In this document: in pieces, positions 6,775-15,139 of the stretch | Position numbering within the stretch: the stretch's first letter is position 1 | Layout of the letters: each line of letters starts with the position of its first letter | Source: Acidipila sp. | Lineage (GTDB): Bacteria; Acidobacteriota; Terriglobia; Acidiferrales; UBA7541 | NCBI GenBank assembly: GCA_010365215.1 | Contig: JAAFGT010000010.1 | Coordinates: 1-64,000, forward strand | Reading direction: 5' to 3' | Length of the DNA stretch: 64,000 nt | Notes under the pieces: model-generated | Database searches by the model: none | Told to the model about the DNA's origin: nothing | What the model saw: the letters and a program-made list of their open reading frames with translations, nothing else | Made by a program: the position numbers and the translations under genes

Positions 6775-7500
6775 ATGAATTTCTCTGAACGATTGCAGTG
6801 GTGGGGGCGGGTTGCGGCGCGGGTATTTATTCTCGCGGCGGTGGCGTTTCTTAGCGCGATTACGGCTATGCGCATTGCCATTCATGGCAGCGAAGTGAAG
6901 GTGCCGGACGTGGTGAGGATGCGCGCCGCGGAGGCGGAAGAGCAGCTGGCCAGGCTGGGGCTGGGAATCAAGATTGAGGATCGCGTGTTCAGCACGCTGC
7001 CGGTGGATGCCATCATCCGGCAGAGCCCCAAGCCGGGGGAGGGCGTAAAGCGATCGCAGCGCGTGCACGTGGTGCTGAGCCTGGGGGGGCAGAAATCTTC
7101 GGTGCCTAAACTGGAAGGAGAGTCGCTGCGGTCCGCGCGCATTGAACTGCTGCAGAGCGGGCTGCAGGTGGGACATCTATCGAGCGTGCATCTGCCGGGG
7201 ACGGAAGCAGACAACGTGGTGCAGCAGAGCCCGGGGCCGCAGAGCGCGGTGCTTCGCGGACCGCGCGTGGACCTGCTGGTGTCGCTGGGAAGTCCGGAGG
7301 TGGCCTGGGTGATGCCGGAATTTACCGGGCTGACACTGGCGGAGGCGGAGAGGCGCATTGCCGTCGCGGGATTTGTGTTGAGCAATCTGACGCCGGTGAT
7401 GGGGCCGCCGGAGGCGCAAGGGATTATTCTTTCGCAGTCGCCCGGGCGCGGGACCCGCGTAACGCAAGGAACGAAGGTGGAACTGCAGGTGGGCCAATAG
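6775..7500 (+). CDS. Membrane-anchored PASTA-domain protein
   Basis: A 241-residue protein with a short cytoplasmic N terminus, one membrane segment at about 14-32 (ARVFILAAVAFLSAITAM) and three PASTA repeats facing the periplasm: roughly 40-107 (start VKVPDVVRM), 108-175 (SVPKLEGES) and 178-241 (WVMPEFTGL). PASTA domains bind muropeptides or beta-lactams and usually sit on PrkC/PknB-type kinases or penicillin-binding proteins. Here no kinase or transpeptidase domain is present, so the protein is probably a cell-wall sensing or scaffold component; that role is inference. rpe follows at 7543, an arrangement in which PASTA proteins, rpe and a BamD-like lipoprotein form one transcription unit. 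Confidence 0.88.
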   Translation: MNFSERLQWWGRVAARVFILAAVAFLSAITAMRIAIHGSEVKVPDVVRMRAAEAEEQLARLGLGIKIEDRVFSTLPVDAIIRQSPKPGEGVKRSQRVHVVLSLGGQKSSVPKLEGESLRSARIELLQSGLQVGHLSSVHLPGTEADNVVQQSPGPQSAVLRGPRVDLLVSLGSPEVAWVMPEFTGLTLAEAERRIAVAGFVLSNLTPVMGPPEAQGIILSQSPGRGTRVTQGTKVELQVGQ

Positions 7501-7542
7501 GCCCAGCTTTGCAGTCCTGAGACTGTGTTAAAATCTGCGGGA

Positions 7543-8229
7543 ATGAGCCGCACTCGAGTCGAAGTCGCTCCCTCCATTCTAGCCGCCAATTTCGCCAATC
7601 TGGGCGATGAGATCCGATCTGTGGAGCAAGGCGGCGCGGGATTGATTCACGTGGACGTGATGGACGGGCGCTTCGTCCCCAACATTTCGCTGGGCGTGCC
7701 GGTGGTGGCGTCACTGCGCAAGGCAACCCGGCTGCCACTGGATGTGCATCTGATGATCATCGAGCCGGAGCGGTACGTGGAGGCGTTCGCGGAGGCGGGA
7801 GCGAGCATCGTTACCGTGCACCAGGAAGCGACGTGCCATCTGGAGCGAGTGCTCTCCGCCATCCAGCAGCATAAAATCGGCGCGGGAGTAGCGGTGAATC
7901 CGGCGACGCCGGTGGCGGCGCTTTCCGAAGTGCTGGAGCGCGTGGAGCTGGTGCTGGTGATGTCGGTGAACCCGGGATTCGGCGGGCAGTCGTTTTTGCC
8001 GGTGGCGCTGCGAAAAATTTCGCAGCTTCGCGAGCTGCGGGAACGGTATCATTACCGCTTCCGCATCGAAGTGGACGGGGGAATTACCGCGGAAAATGCG
8101 GCCGATGCGGTGCGCGCCGGCGCGGATATTCTGGTGGCGGGAACTTCGGTGTTTCACACGCCGGACGCCGCGGGCGCGGTTCGCAAGCTGATCCAGGTGG
8201 GGGTAGAGGCTCTAACTCAAAAAGTCTAA
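7543..8229 (+). CDS. rpe: Ribulose-phosphate 3-epimerase
   Basis: Interconverts ribulose 5-phosphate and xylulose 5-phosphate in the pentose phosphate pathway; cytoplasmic TIM barrel, 228 residues from the ATG at 7543. A GTG six codons upstream is also open, but the ATG gives the standard VEVAPSILAANFANL beginning. Hallmarks are HVDVMDGRFVPN (metal and catalytic Asp), the VHLMI segment, VMSVNPGFGGQSF and VDGGI near the C terminus. Its TAA overlaps the ATG of the next gene by one base. A TTAAAAT box at 7527-7533 lies 10 bases before the start and might give an internal promoter, but no convincing -35 accompanies it. Confidence 0.95.
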   Translation: MSRTRVEVAPSILAANFANLGDEIRSVEQGGAGLIHVDVMDGRFVPNISLGVPVVASLRKATRLPLDVHLMIIEPERYVEAFAEAGASIVTVHQEATCHLERVLSAIQQHKIGAGVAVNPATPVAALSEVLERVELVLVMSVNPGFGGQSFLPVALRKISQLRELRERYHYRFRIEVDGGITAENAADAVRAGADILVAGTSVFHTPDAAGAVRKLIQVGVEALTQKV

Positions 8230-9533
8230 TGCGCAATTTTTACAGCTCCGCTCATCCCAGATTCACTTCCGCGCTGGTTTCCACGCTGCTGGCCGTATTG
8301 CTGTTGGGCGGTTGCGGCGGCAAGCATAAGAAACAGCAGGCGCGTGGCGCGGACACATCCGCCGAGCCCGACAAAGTTCTTTTCGAACGGGCGCAGGACG
8401 ACATCAAGCACGGGCGCCTGGCGGTGGCCCGCCTGACTTTGCAGACCCTGCTCAATGCTTATCCCGACAGCGAATATCTGGCCAAGGCCAAGCTGGCCAT
8501 CGCCGATTCCTATTTCAAGGAAGGCGACACGGCGGGGCTTACCCAGGCGGTATCCGAATATAAAGACTTCATTACTTTTTTTCCTTACCTCGACGAAGCG
8601 GCCTATGCGCAGATGCAGGTGGGCCTGGCGCATTTCCGCCGCATGGAAAAGCCTGACCGCGACCGCAGCCAGGCGCAGCTGGCCGAGCAGGAGTTCCAAA
8701 CTTTCATCCTGAAGTATCCCAAGCATCCGCTGGCCGACGAAGCCGCGCAGCGCCTGCGGGAGATCCAGGAAGTTCTGGCGGAGGGAGACTTCCGCGTGGC
8801 GCGCTTCTATTTCCTGCGCGGGTCGTACCGCGCCAGCAGCGCGCGGCTCAATGAGATCGTGGACCGCTACCCGCTTTACAGCAAGGCCGACGACGCGTTG
8901 TGGATGCTGGCAAAATCGTACGACCGCTTCGAAAAGGGCGATTATGCGGCGCGGTTTTATACGCGCATAGTGCGCGGGTATCCGCTTTCCGGGCACGTGG
9001 ACGACGCCAAGAAAAGCCTGGTGCGGCTAGGGTTCCCGGTGCCGCAGCCGGATACGGAGGCACTGGCGCGCATGCAGCACGAGCGCGAACTGGACCGCAC
9101 GCGTCCGGGGATGCTGCGGCGCTCGCTGGGGATTCTGAAGAGCGGACCGGATGTGGCCAGCGCCGCTCATGCCGGCGAGCCGGATCTGGTACCCGCAGGG
9201 GAACCAGCGGGTACCGAAACGCTGCGCGCGGGCGGACAGGCGCAACTCGCAGGGCCTGGCGGAAACTCAGGTGGCGGGGCGACCGTGCAAACCGTAGTGG
9301 CTGGGCCAGCGCCTGAGGGAACGCCCGCGGCGTCGGCGGGCAGCGCGACGAATCCAGAGTCCAGCCCAGAAAACGCTACCGACCCTGCCGCTGGGGATCC
9401 GGCCGCGCCTGCTGCGGCTGATCCGAAGCTGGAGTTGCCGAACCATCAGGATCCCAGCGCCAAGAAACGAGCCGCGAACAAGGAATCGACCAGCAAGAAG
9501 AAAAAGGGACTGCGCAAGCTGATTCCCTTTTAG
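8229..9533 (+). CDS. bamD: BamD-like outer-membrane assembly lipoprotein
   Basis: A 434-residue lipoprotein. The signal sequence ends in the lipobox LLGGC with Cys29 as the lipidated residue. Residues about 45-275 are TPR-like helical repeats (FERAQDDIKHGRLAVARL, LAKAKLAIADSYFKEGD, YAQMQVGLAHFRR, ADEAAQRLREIQE, DDALWMLAKSYDRFEKGDYA), the fold of BamD, which contacts BamA in beta-barrel assembly at the periplasmic face of the outer membrane. Unlike E. coli BamD (about 245 residues) it has a long Ala/Pro/Gly-rich tail from about 300 ending in a Lys-rich segment (KKKKGLRKLIPF). That tail may bind peptidoglycan or nucleic acid, but this is speculative. Translation is probably coupled to rpe. Another TPR lipoprotein of the YbgF type is the main alternative. 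Confidence 0.85.
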   Translation: MRNFYSSAHPRFTSALVSTLLAVLLLGGCGGKHKKQQARGADTSAEPDKVLFERAQDDIKHGRLAVARLTLQTLLNAYPDSEYLAKAKLAIADSYFKEGDTAGLTQAVSEYKDFITFFPYLDEAAYAQMQVGLAHFRRMEKPDRDRSQAQLAEQEFQTFILKYPKHPLADEAAQRLREIQEVLAEGDFRVARFYFLRGSYRASSARLNEIVDRYPLYSKADDALWMLAKSYDRFEKGDYAARFYTRIVRGYPLSGHVDDAKKSLVRLGFPVPQPDTEALARMQHERELDRTRPGMLRRSLGILKSGPDVASAAHAGEPDLVPAGEPAGTETLRAGGQAQLAGPGGNSGGGATVQTVVAGPAPEGTPAASAGSATNPESSPENATDPAAGDPAAPAAADPKLELPNHQDPSAKKRAANKESTSKKKKGLRKLIPF

Positions 9534-9733
9534 CCCGTTCACCCTCGCCGACACAAATCCCTCCGCAAGCCGGTTCGCTTGCCAGCCCATATCTCAGGCC
9601 GCTCTATCTGATAGGTAACCGCCTTGCTCCCCAGCGATTGACTCACCCCCATTTAGATGCTACGAATCTACATACATTTCGGCGAGCCCGCCGCTGGTTA
9701 TTGTTGTCTGCGCGCGGCGCCGATGGAGAAATT

Positions 9734-11419
9734 GTGCCGACAATTTTAGTGGCGGACGACAACAGCAATATCCAGAAGATGGTGACGCTGGCCTTGAAAG
9801 ATGTGGGCATCACCGTTGTCGCCGTGAGCAATGGCGAGGCGGCGGTGCGCAAGCTCCCCGACCTGCGCCCCGATCTGGTGCTGGCGGACATCTTCATGCC
9901 GGTGCGCAACGGCTACGAAGTTTGCGAGTACATGAAGACCGACGAGCGCTTCGCGCACATTCCGGTGATCCTGCTGGTGGGGGCATTCGACCCGCTGGAC
10001 GAACACGAGGTGGAGCGCGTCCACGCTGACGGAGTGCTGAAGAAGCCGTTCGTTCCTCCCACGCCGCTGATCACGATGGTGACCGCGCTGCTGGAAAAAT
10101 TTGCCACTGCTGCGGCGGCACAGCCGCCAGCGGCCTCGAGGGGATTTGGGTCCGCCGCGCCCGGGCTAGAAAAAACCCAGCGGTTGAGTCCTGAAGAGGT
10201 GGCTGCTGCAACCAAGCAGTCCGCGGCTGCGTTCTCAATGCCTGAACCCGAGCCTGAACAGTACGCCGCGCCACCGAACGTACTCAATATCGATGCGGCC
10301 CACTCGCCTCTGGCCTTTCAGGAAATGCTCGGGGACGAAGAGGAGCCTGCGGACGAAGCGGATGAAACCGCAGAGGAAACCGAAGAGATTGAAGCGGCGG
10401 CAAAGGTAAACAGTTTCGAAGCTTCAAGCGTGTCCGCCTACCACTTCCCGGGCGAGCTCGAACCCGGGGCCGCAGCGGAAGTTCCCGCGGCGCACGAGGA
10501 AAGCCACGCACCGAGTCATCATCAAAATCACGAACAGGGTCACGAACAGGCCGAAGACCATTGGGGCGGAATCAAGGAAGAGATGAAGCAGCCGGACCCG
10601 GCGGAGCCGCCCATCCCGGTACACTTTGGGGAATCGGCTCCGGCGGAAATCATCAGCGAGGAACGCGGGCCAGAGATTGCGGTAAAGCCGGACCCTGCGC
10701 TGGTCTCGAGCGCCAACGATTGGATGAGCTCGCGCCCGGCAGTTCAGGCGTCTTTGCCAGAACTTGCGCCAGAGGTTGCGCCGGAACCGGTCGCCGAGCC
10801 GAGTGCCGAGGCGCTGCGCATGGAATCGGAATCGCCGGCACCGCCCCCCGAGGTGGAGCCTGCGAAAAGTGTTGAAGAACCTCACCAGTACTTCACCTCT
10901 GCGCCGTTTACTGTGCGTGCGTCGGAGACGAGCGCGGAGGTCGCTGCAGCCGAGGAAGAGACCCAGGAGGTGGTGACGGCGGAGTCGGCGCGTACCGCCG
11001 GGCGCATCGAATCTGCTGAACCTGACGCGCACACGGCGCCGCAGCCACCATCTCGCTGGGGACGCCTCGAAGGGCTTATGACGCCGACTGCTCCGTCGAT
11101 CGCCGCGGCCGCGGGTGCAACTCACGCTCACACGCAGAGCGAGAGCTTCGCCAACGCGGAACACAGAGTCGAGCAGCTAGACCAGCACACCGAGGAGCAC
11201 GGCGGCAAGGCTTTCGAGCGCGCTGCGACGCCGTCAGGATTTCCAGTATCGTCGGGGCTATCGGCGGGCGAGTCGCAACAACCATCCGAGCGGCTAGTGC
11301 AGTCCATCACCGAGAATGTCTTGAAACAGCTCGATCCCTCGGCCATCGAAAAAATCAGCCGCGAACTGATCCGGCCGTTGATCGAAGCGCTGATCCGCCG
11401 CGAAGTCGATAAGGGATAA
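9734..11419 (+). CDS. Response regulator with long acidic linker and conserved C-terminal helix
   Basis: The start is a GTG preceded by GGAG six bases upstream, giving MPTILVADDNSNIQK; the frame is open to 9638, but that extra sequence is not receiver-like. Residues 1-120 form a CheY-type receiver with acidic pair Asp8/Asp9, phosphoacceptor Asp52 (LADIFMP) and Lys104 (KKPF). The usual Thr/Ser of the fourth strand is replaced by Val (VILLVGAF), so phosphorylation-driven switching may be altered. Residues about 130-510 are low-complexity, rich in Glu/Ala/Pro. The last 45 residues (from RLVQSITENVLKQLD, then AIEKISRELIRPLIEAL) form an amphipathic helix pair that looks conserved. No DNA-binding or enzymatic output domain is visible; a localisation or motility role like that of FrzS-type proteins is a guess. 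Confidence 0.8.
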   Translation: MPTILVADDNSNIQKMVTLALKDVGITVVAVSNGEAAVRKLPDLRPDLVLADIFMPVRNGYEVCEYMKTDERFAHIPVILLVGAFDPLDEHEVERVHADGVLKKPFVPPTPLITMVTALLEKFATAAAAQPPAASRGFGSAAPGLEKTQRLSPEEVAAATKQSAAAFSMPEPEPEQYAAPPNVLNIDAAHSPLAFQEMLGDEEEPADEADETAEETEEIEAAAKVNSFEASSVSAYHFPGELEPGAAAEVPAAHEESHAPSHHQNHEQGHEQAEDHWGGIKEEMKQPDPAEPPIPVHFGESAPAEIISEERGPEIAVKPDPALVSSANDWMSSRPAVQASLPELAPEVAPEPVAEPSAEALRMESESPAPPPEVEPAKSVEEPHQYFTSAPFTVRASETSAEVAAAEEETQEVVTAESARTAGRIESAEPDAHTAPQPPSRWGRLEGLMTPTAPSIAAAAGATHAHTQSESFANAEHRVEQLDQHTEEHGGKAFERAATPSGFPVSSGLSAGESQQPSERLVQSITENVLKQLDPSAIEKISRELIRPLIEALIRREVDKG

Positions 11420-11456
11420 TCTCTCCCAAATTCGATGCCCGCCGCCCGAGTCCGGG

Positions 11457-12299
11457 TTAACGGCGCTTTCCGCCGCTGACGATAAGAACCTCTGCGGGAA
11501 AACTCATCCCACCGTCCGTGGAATACTCGCCAAGAGCTTCCAGCATCTCCGTTTTCACTTTCGCCGCCTGCTCTTTCGAAAGCGTGGCCATCTTTTCAGC
11601 AAGCTTGTCAGACATCTCGCGCCGAAGTGTCCAAAACTCTTCCACGGAGATGGGCGCCTGAATGGTGAATCGCAGCAGGCGCTCGGAGGGAGCCATCGCG
11701 CCCGCCTGGATAAGAACTTCCCTTAATTTGCCTGGAGGCGCGAACCGGAATGCGTCCGCAGCATCCGCGGCAGGTGGTGGCGAATCGACATAGCGGTCTA
11801 CGACACGAGACAGCGCATGGTGGAAAGGATTTCTTTCGGCGAAATGCCAAACCGCTAAAGCCAGTTTACTTCCCGGCTTGAGCACTCTGAGCATTTCGCG
11901 GACGCCGTCGACAGGAGACGGAAAGAACATCACGCCGAAGCGGCTGACCACGGCATCGAAAGTATCGGCTGCAAGCGGCAGGTGGTCGGCAAAGGCGACG
12001 TCAAACTGTACATTTTTTAATCTCAGACGGTCGGCCTCACGCCGAGCGGCCGCCACCATCTCAGGAATCGGGTCGACGCCGACGATCTTGCCGCCGGGTC
12101 CGAACAACGCAGCTAAGCTCAATGCCGGCTCACCGGGACCCATCGCAACATCCAGCACCGAGTCCTGGCTGCTAATCTGCGCGTCCTCGACAAGCGCTTG
12201 CGTAACCGGCGCAAACATCAGACGGATGATATTGCGGTGCTTCTCCCAGAACGGCGCGGAACCCGTCCATCGTTTTATAACGTCTTGGTCAGGCTGCAT
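11457..12299 (-). CDS. Class I SAM-dependent methyltransferase
   Basis: A 280-residue cytoplasmic methyltransferase of the UbiE/COQ5-like type, from the ATG at 12299; nine further in-frame codons upstream are not family-like. Motif I is VLDVAMGPGEPALSLA, the acidic ribose-binding residue is in KIVGVDPIPEMV, and motif II/III segments are VAFADHLPLAADTFDAV and EMLRVLKPGSKLALAVW. The substrate cannot be told from sequence; members of this group methylate small molecules, quinones or sometimes arsenite. The gene converges on the response regulator gene and is divergent from valS, with only about 50 bases between its start and the valS -35 box. Confidence 0.85.
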   Translation of the reverse strand: MQPDQDVIKRWTGSAPFWEKHRNIIRLMFAPVTQALVEDAQISSQDSVLDVAMGPGEPALSLAALFGPGGKIVGVDPIPEMVAAARREADRLRLKNVQFDVAFADHLPLAADTFDAVVSRFGVMFFPSPVDGVREMLRVLKPGSKLALAVWHFAERNPFHHALSRVVDRYVDSPPPAADAADAFRFAPPGKLREVLIQAGAMAPSERLLRFTIQAPISVEEFWTLRREMSDKLAEKMATLSKEQAAKVKTEMLEALGEYSTDGGMSFPAEVLIVSGGKRR

Positions 12300-12349
12300 G
12301 TGCGCATTATAGCCACTTCGCGCCATTACGCAGTCTGGCTACGCCTGAT

Positions 12350-12378
12350 TTGACGGCGCTGGCTGCGCCTCCTATACT
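12350..12378 (+). promoter_or_regulatory. Sigma-70 type promoter of valS
   Basis: TTGACG (12350-12355), an exact 17-base spacer and TATACT (12373-12378); five of six bases match consensus in each box. The implied transcription start is about 8-9 bases before the valS ATG, so the mRNA would be almost leaderless. Confidence 0.6.
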
Positions 12379-12393
12379 TTCTCGTTTATCCCC

Positions 12394-15111
12394 ATGCCGA
12401 GAGAAATCCCCAAGGCTTACGAGCCTCAGGAAATCGAGCAGCGCTGGGCCCGCGCCTGGTACGAGGAGCGGCTGTATCGCGCCGATGCAGGCGCGCCGGG
12501 CGAGGTGTTTTCGATCGTCATTCCGCCTCCCAACGTCACCGGCTCGCTGCACATCGGCCACATGCTGGACCATACCGAGATCGACATCCTGGTGCGCTGG
12601 CACCGCATGCGCGGGTACAACACGCTCTATCTGCCGGGCACCGATCATGCGGGGATATCCACGCAGCGCGTGGTGGTGCGCCAGCTTACCGAAAAAGGAA
12701 TTCACTACCGCGGCCTGGGGCGCGACGAATTCGAAAAGAAAGTGTGGGAATGGAAGGCGGAGTCGGGCGGCACCATCACGCGGCAGATGATCGCGCTGGG
12801 CGAGAGCTGCGACTGGACGCGAGAGCGCTTTACCATGGACCCGGGACTTTCCCGCGCCGTGCGCGAAGTGTTCGTGCGCCTGTTTGAAGATGGGCTGATC
12901 TATCGCGGGCGTTACATCGTCAACTGGTGCCCGCACTGCCTGACGGCGATCAGCGATCTGGAAACGGTTCACGAGCAGCGCAACGGAAAGCTGTGGTATT
13001 TGCGCTACCCCGTGGTTGGCTCGTCCGAGCACCTGGTGGTGGCCACGACGCGGCCGGAAACGATGCTGGGCGATACCGGCATCGCCGTTCATCCGGACGA
13101 TGAGCGCTACACGCACCTGGTGGGCCGGAAGGTTCTGCTTCCGCTGATGAACCGGGAAATCCCCATTGTCGCGGACAGTTTCGTGGACCGGGAATTCGGC
13201 AGCGGGGTGGTGAAGTTGACTCCCGCGCACGATCCCAACGACTTCGAAGCCGGCAAACGCCACGGCCTTGCGGAAATCGACGTGATGACCGATGACGCGA
13301 AGATGAATGCGGCCGCCGGGAAGTATGCCGGGCTGGACCGCTTCGAGGCGCGCAAGAAAGTGGTGGAGGATCTGACCGCGCTGGGGCTGGTGGAACGCGT
13401 GGCGGATCACGTGAACGCAGTGGGGACTTGCGACCGCTGCAAGACCGACGTGGAACCGCGCCTGTCGATGCAATGGTTCGTAAAGATGAAGCCGCTGGCC
13501 GAGCCCGCCGTGGCCGCGGTGGAGAGCGGGCAGATCCGCATCATTCCGGAAAACCGCCGCACGGAATATTTCGAATGGATGCGCAACATCCGCGACTGGT
13601 GCGTCTCGCGACAACTGTGGTGGGGCCACCGCATTCCGGCGTGGCATTGCGGCGACTGCGCGGAGATCACCGTTGCGCGGGAGACGCCGGCGGAGTGCGC
13701 GAAGTGCGGGTCGGCGAAACTGACCGCGGACCCCGATGTTCTGGATACCTGGTTCAGCTCGGCGCTGTGGCCCTTTTCCACGATGGGCTGGCCGGAACAG
13801 ACCGCAGACCTGAAAAAATACTATCCGACCAGCGCGCTGATTACCGGCTACGACATCCTGTTTTTCTGGGTGGCGCGGATGATCATGATGGGCCTGAAAT
13901 TTACCGGGCAGGTTCCCTTCCGCGCGGTGTATCTGCACTCCCTGGTGCGCACCGCGGAAGGCGCGAAGATGTCGAAATCCAAGGGCACGGGCATCGATCC
14001 GATCGATTTGAACCTGCGTTTCGGCACCGACGCCATGCGATTCGTGCTGGCGAGCATGGCTGCCCCGGGAACGGACATTGTATTGAGCGAAGATCGCATC
14101 CTGGGGGCGCGCGCATTTGCCAATAAAATATGGAATGCGGCGCGGTTTTTGCTGGTCAATCTGGAAAAGGTCGAGGCCACGGGCATAACCCTGGAAGAGC
14201 TGGCCGCGCCGGAGATTCGCGCTGCCGCTCCGCATCGCCGCGACGGCAAGCTGGACCTTGCCGAGCGCTGGATTTTTTCGCGCCTCGCGGCCACGACCGC
14301 GGAGGTGAACGCGGCGCTGGCGGAATATCGCTTCCATGAAGCGGCCCACGTGGTGTACCACTTTTTTTGGGGCGACTTCTGCGACTGGGCCATTGAATGG
14401 GTGAAGCCGAGGCTGACCGGCGCGGACCGCGAAGATGTCGTGGTCGCCTGGCGCAACCTGTTCGCCGTCTTCGAGGCCGCACTGCGGCTGCTGCATCCTT
14501 TTATGCCTTTTCTTACCGAAGAGCTCTGGCACCGCTTGCCGCAGGCTGCGGGAGCGCGATCGATTTCGCTGCAGCCATTTCCTCGCGCGCGGCCAGAGGC
14601 CCGCGACCTGGGCGCCGAACGCGATATGGCGCTGCTGCAGGAAATTGTTGTGGCCGCGAGGAACGCGCGCTCCGAGCTTAAGCTTGATCCCCGGCGCAAA
14701 GTGGCGGCCGAGGTATCGGTCAGCGCGCCCGCTACGCGAGCGCTGATCGAAGCAAATCTTGAGCCGCTGGTGCGGCTGGCATCGCTCGCATCTCTGCACA
14801 TCGCGCCGGGAGAGGGTCAACGCCTGGACCCGGCCAAGGGCGCGGTGCGCTCCTCGCCGGACTTCGAGATCTGCATTCCCTTTGGCGACGCTATCGATTC
14901 GAAGGCAGAAATCGCCAAGCTGCGCAAAGAAAAAGAGCGCCTGGCGCGAGATGTGGAATCCAAGACCACGCGACTGGAAGATGCGGCGTTCCGCAGCAAA
15001 GCACCGGGCGAAGTGGTAAAAACGATGGAAGACACGCTGGCGGAGCGCCGCGTGGAACTGCAGAAACTTAGCGAGCGCCTCAAGCAGCTCGAAGCTGCGC
15101 CGCAGGAGTAA
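12394..15111 (+). CDS. valS: Valine--tRNA ligase
   Basis: Class I aminoacyl-tRNA synthetase of 905 residues, charging tRNA-Val. The catalytic signatures are PPPNVTGSLHIGHML (HIGH at 53-56) and KMSKSKGTG near residue 524. The editing domain (about 180-370) contains VVATTRPETMLGDT and the GSGVVKLTPAHDPND segment. The anticodon-binding domain follows the KMSKS loop, and a C-terminal coiled coil (about 835-905, AKLRKEKERLARDVESK) binds the tRNA core, as in other bacterial ValRS. A Cys pair (CGDCAE, CAKCGSAK) sits in the connective region and may bind zinc. Start and full length agree with the family. A strong promoter lies directly upstream; nadC follows 28 bases downstream. Confidence 0.97.
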   Translation: MPREIPKAYEPQEIEQRWARAWYEERLYRADAGAPGEVFSIVIPPPNVTGSLHIGHMLDHTEIDILVRWHRMRGYNTLYLPGTDHAGISTQRVVVRQLTEKGIHYRGLGRDEFEKKVWEWKAESGGTITRQMIALGESCDWTRERFTMDPGLSRAVREVFVRLFEDGLIYRGRYIVNWCPHCLTAISDLETVHEQRNGKLWYLRYPVVGSSEHLVVATTRPETMLGDTGIAVHPDDERYTHLVGRKVLLPLMNREIPIVADSFVDREFGSGVVKLTPAHDPNDFEAGKRHGLAEIDVMTDDAKMNAAAGKYAGLDRFEARKKVVEDLTALGLVERVADHVNAVGTCDRCKTDVEPRLSMQWFVKMKPLAEPAVAAVESGQIRIIPENRRTEYFEWMRNIRDWCVSRQLWWGHRIPAWHCGDCAEITVARETPAECAKCGSAKLTADPDVLDTWFSSALWPFSTMGWPEQTADLKKYYPTSALITGYDILFFWVARMIMMGLKFTGQVPFRAVYLHSLVRTAEGAKMSKSKGTGIDPIDLNLRFGTDAMRFVLASMAAPGTDIVLSEDRILGARAFANKIWNAARFLLVNLEKVEATGITLEELAAPEIRAAAPHRRDGKLDLAERWIFSRLAATTAEVNAALAEYRFHEAAHVVYHFFWGDFCDWAIEWVKPRLTGADREDVVVAWRNLFAVFEAALRLLHPFMPFLTEELWHRLPQAAGARSISLQPFPRARPEARDLGAERDMALLQEIVVAARNARSELKLDPRRKVAAEVSVSAPATRALIEANLEPLVRLASLASLHIAPGEGQRLDPAKGAVRSSPDFEICIPFGDAIDSKAEIAKLRKEKERLARDVESKTTRLEDAAFRSKAPGEVVKTMEDTLAERRVELQKLSERLKQLEAAPQE

Positions 15112-15139
15112 TGCGATTACAGATCCCGTCAAAAATGTC

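Noticed and set aside
6573-6788. Plus-strand frames of 63-71 codons across the second 94-bp repeat
   Set aside because: They translate repeat and hairpin sequence and run into the PASTA gene start; typical of spurious calls in repeats.
11420-11456. Terminator between the convergent response regulator and methyltransferase genes
   Set aside because: Only a short CCCG/CGGG pairing and no T run; too weak to support.
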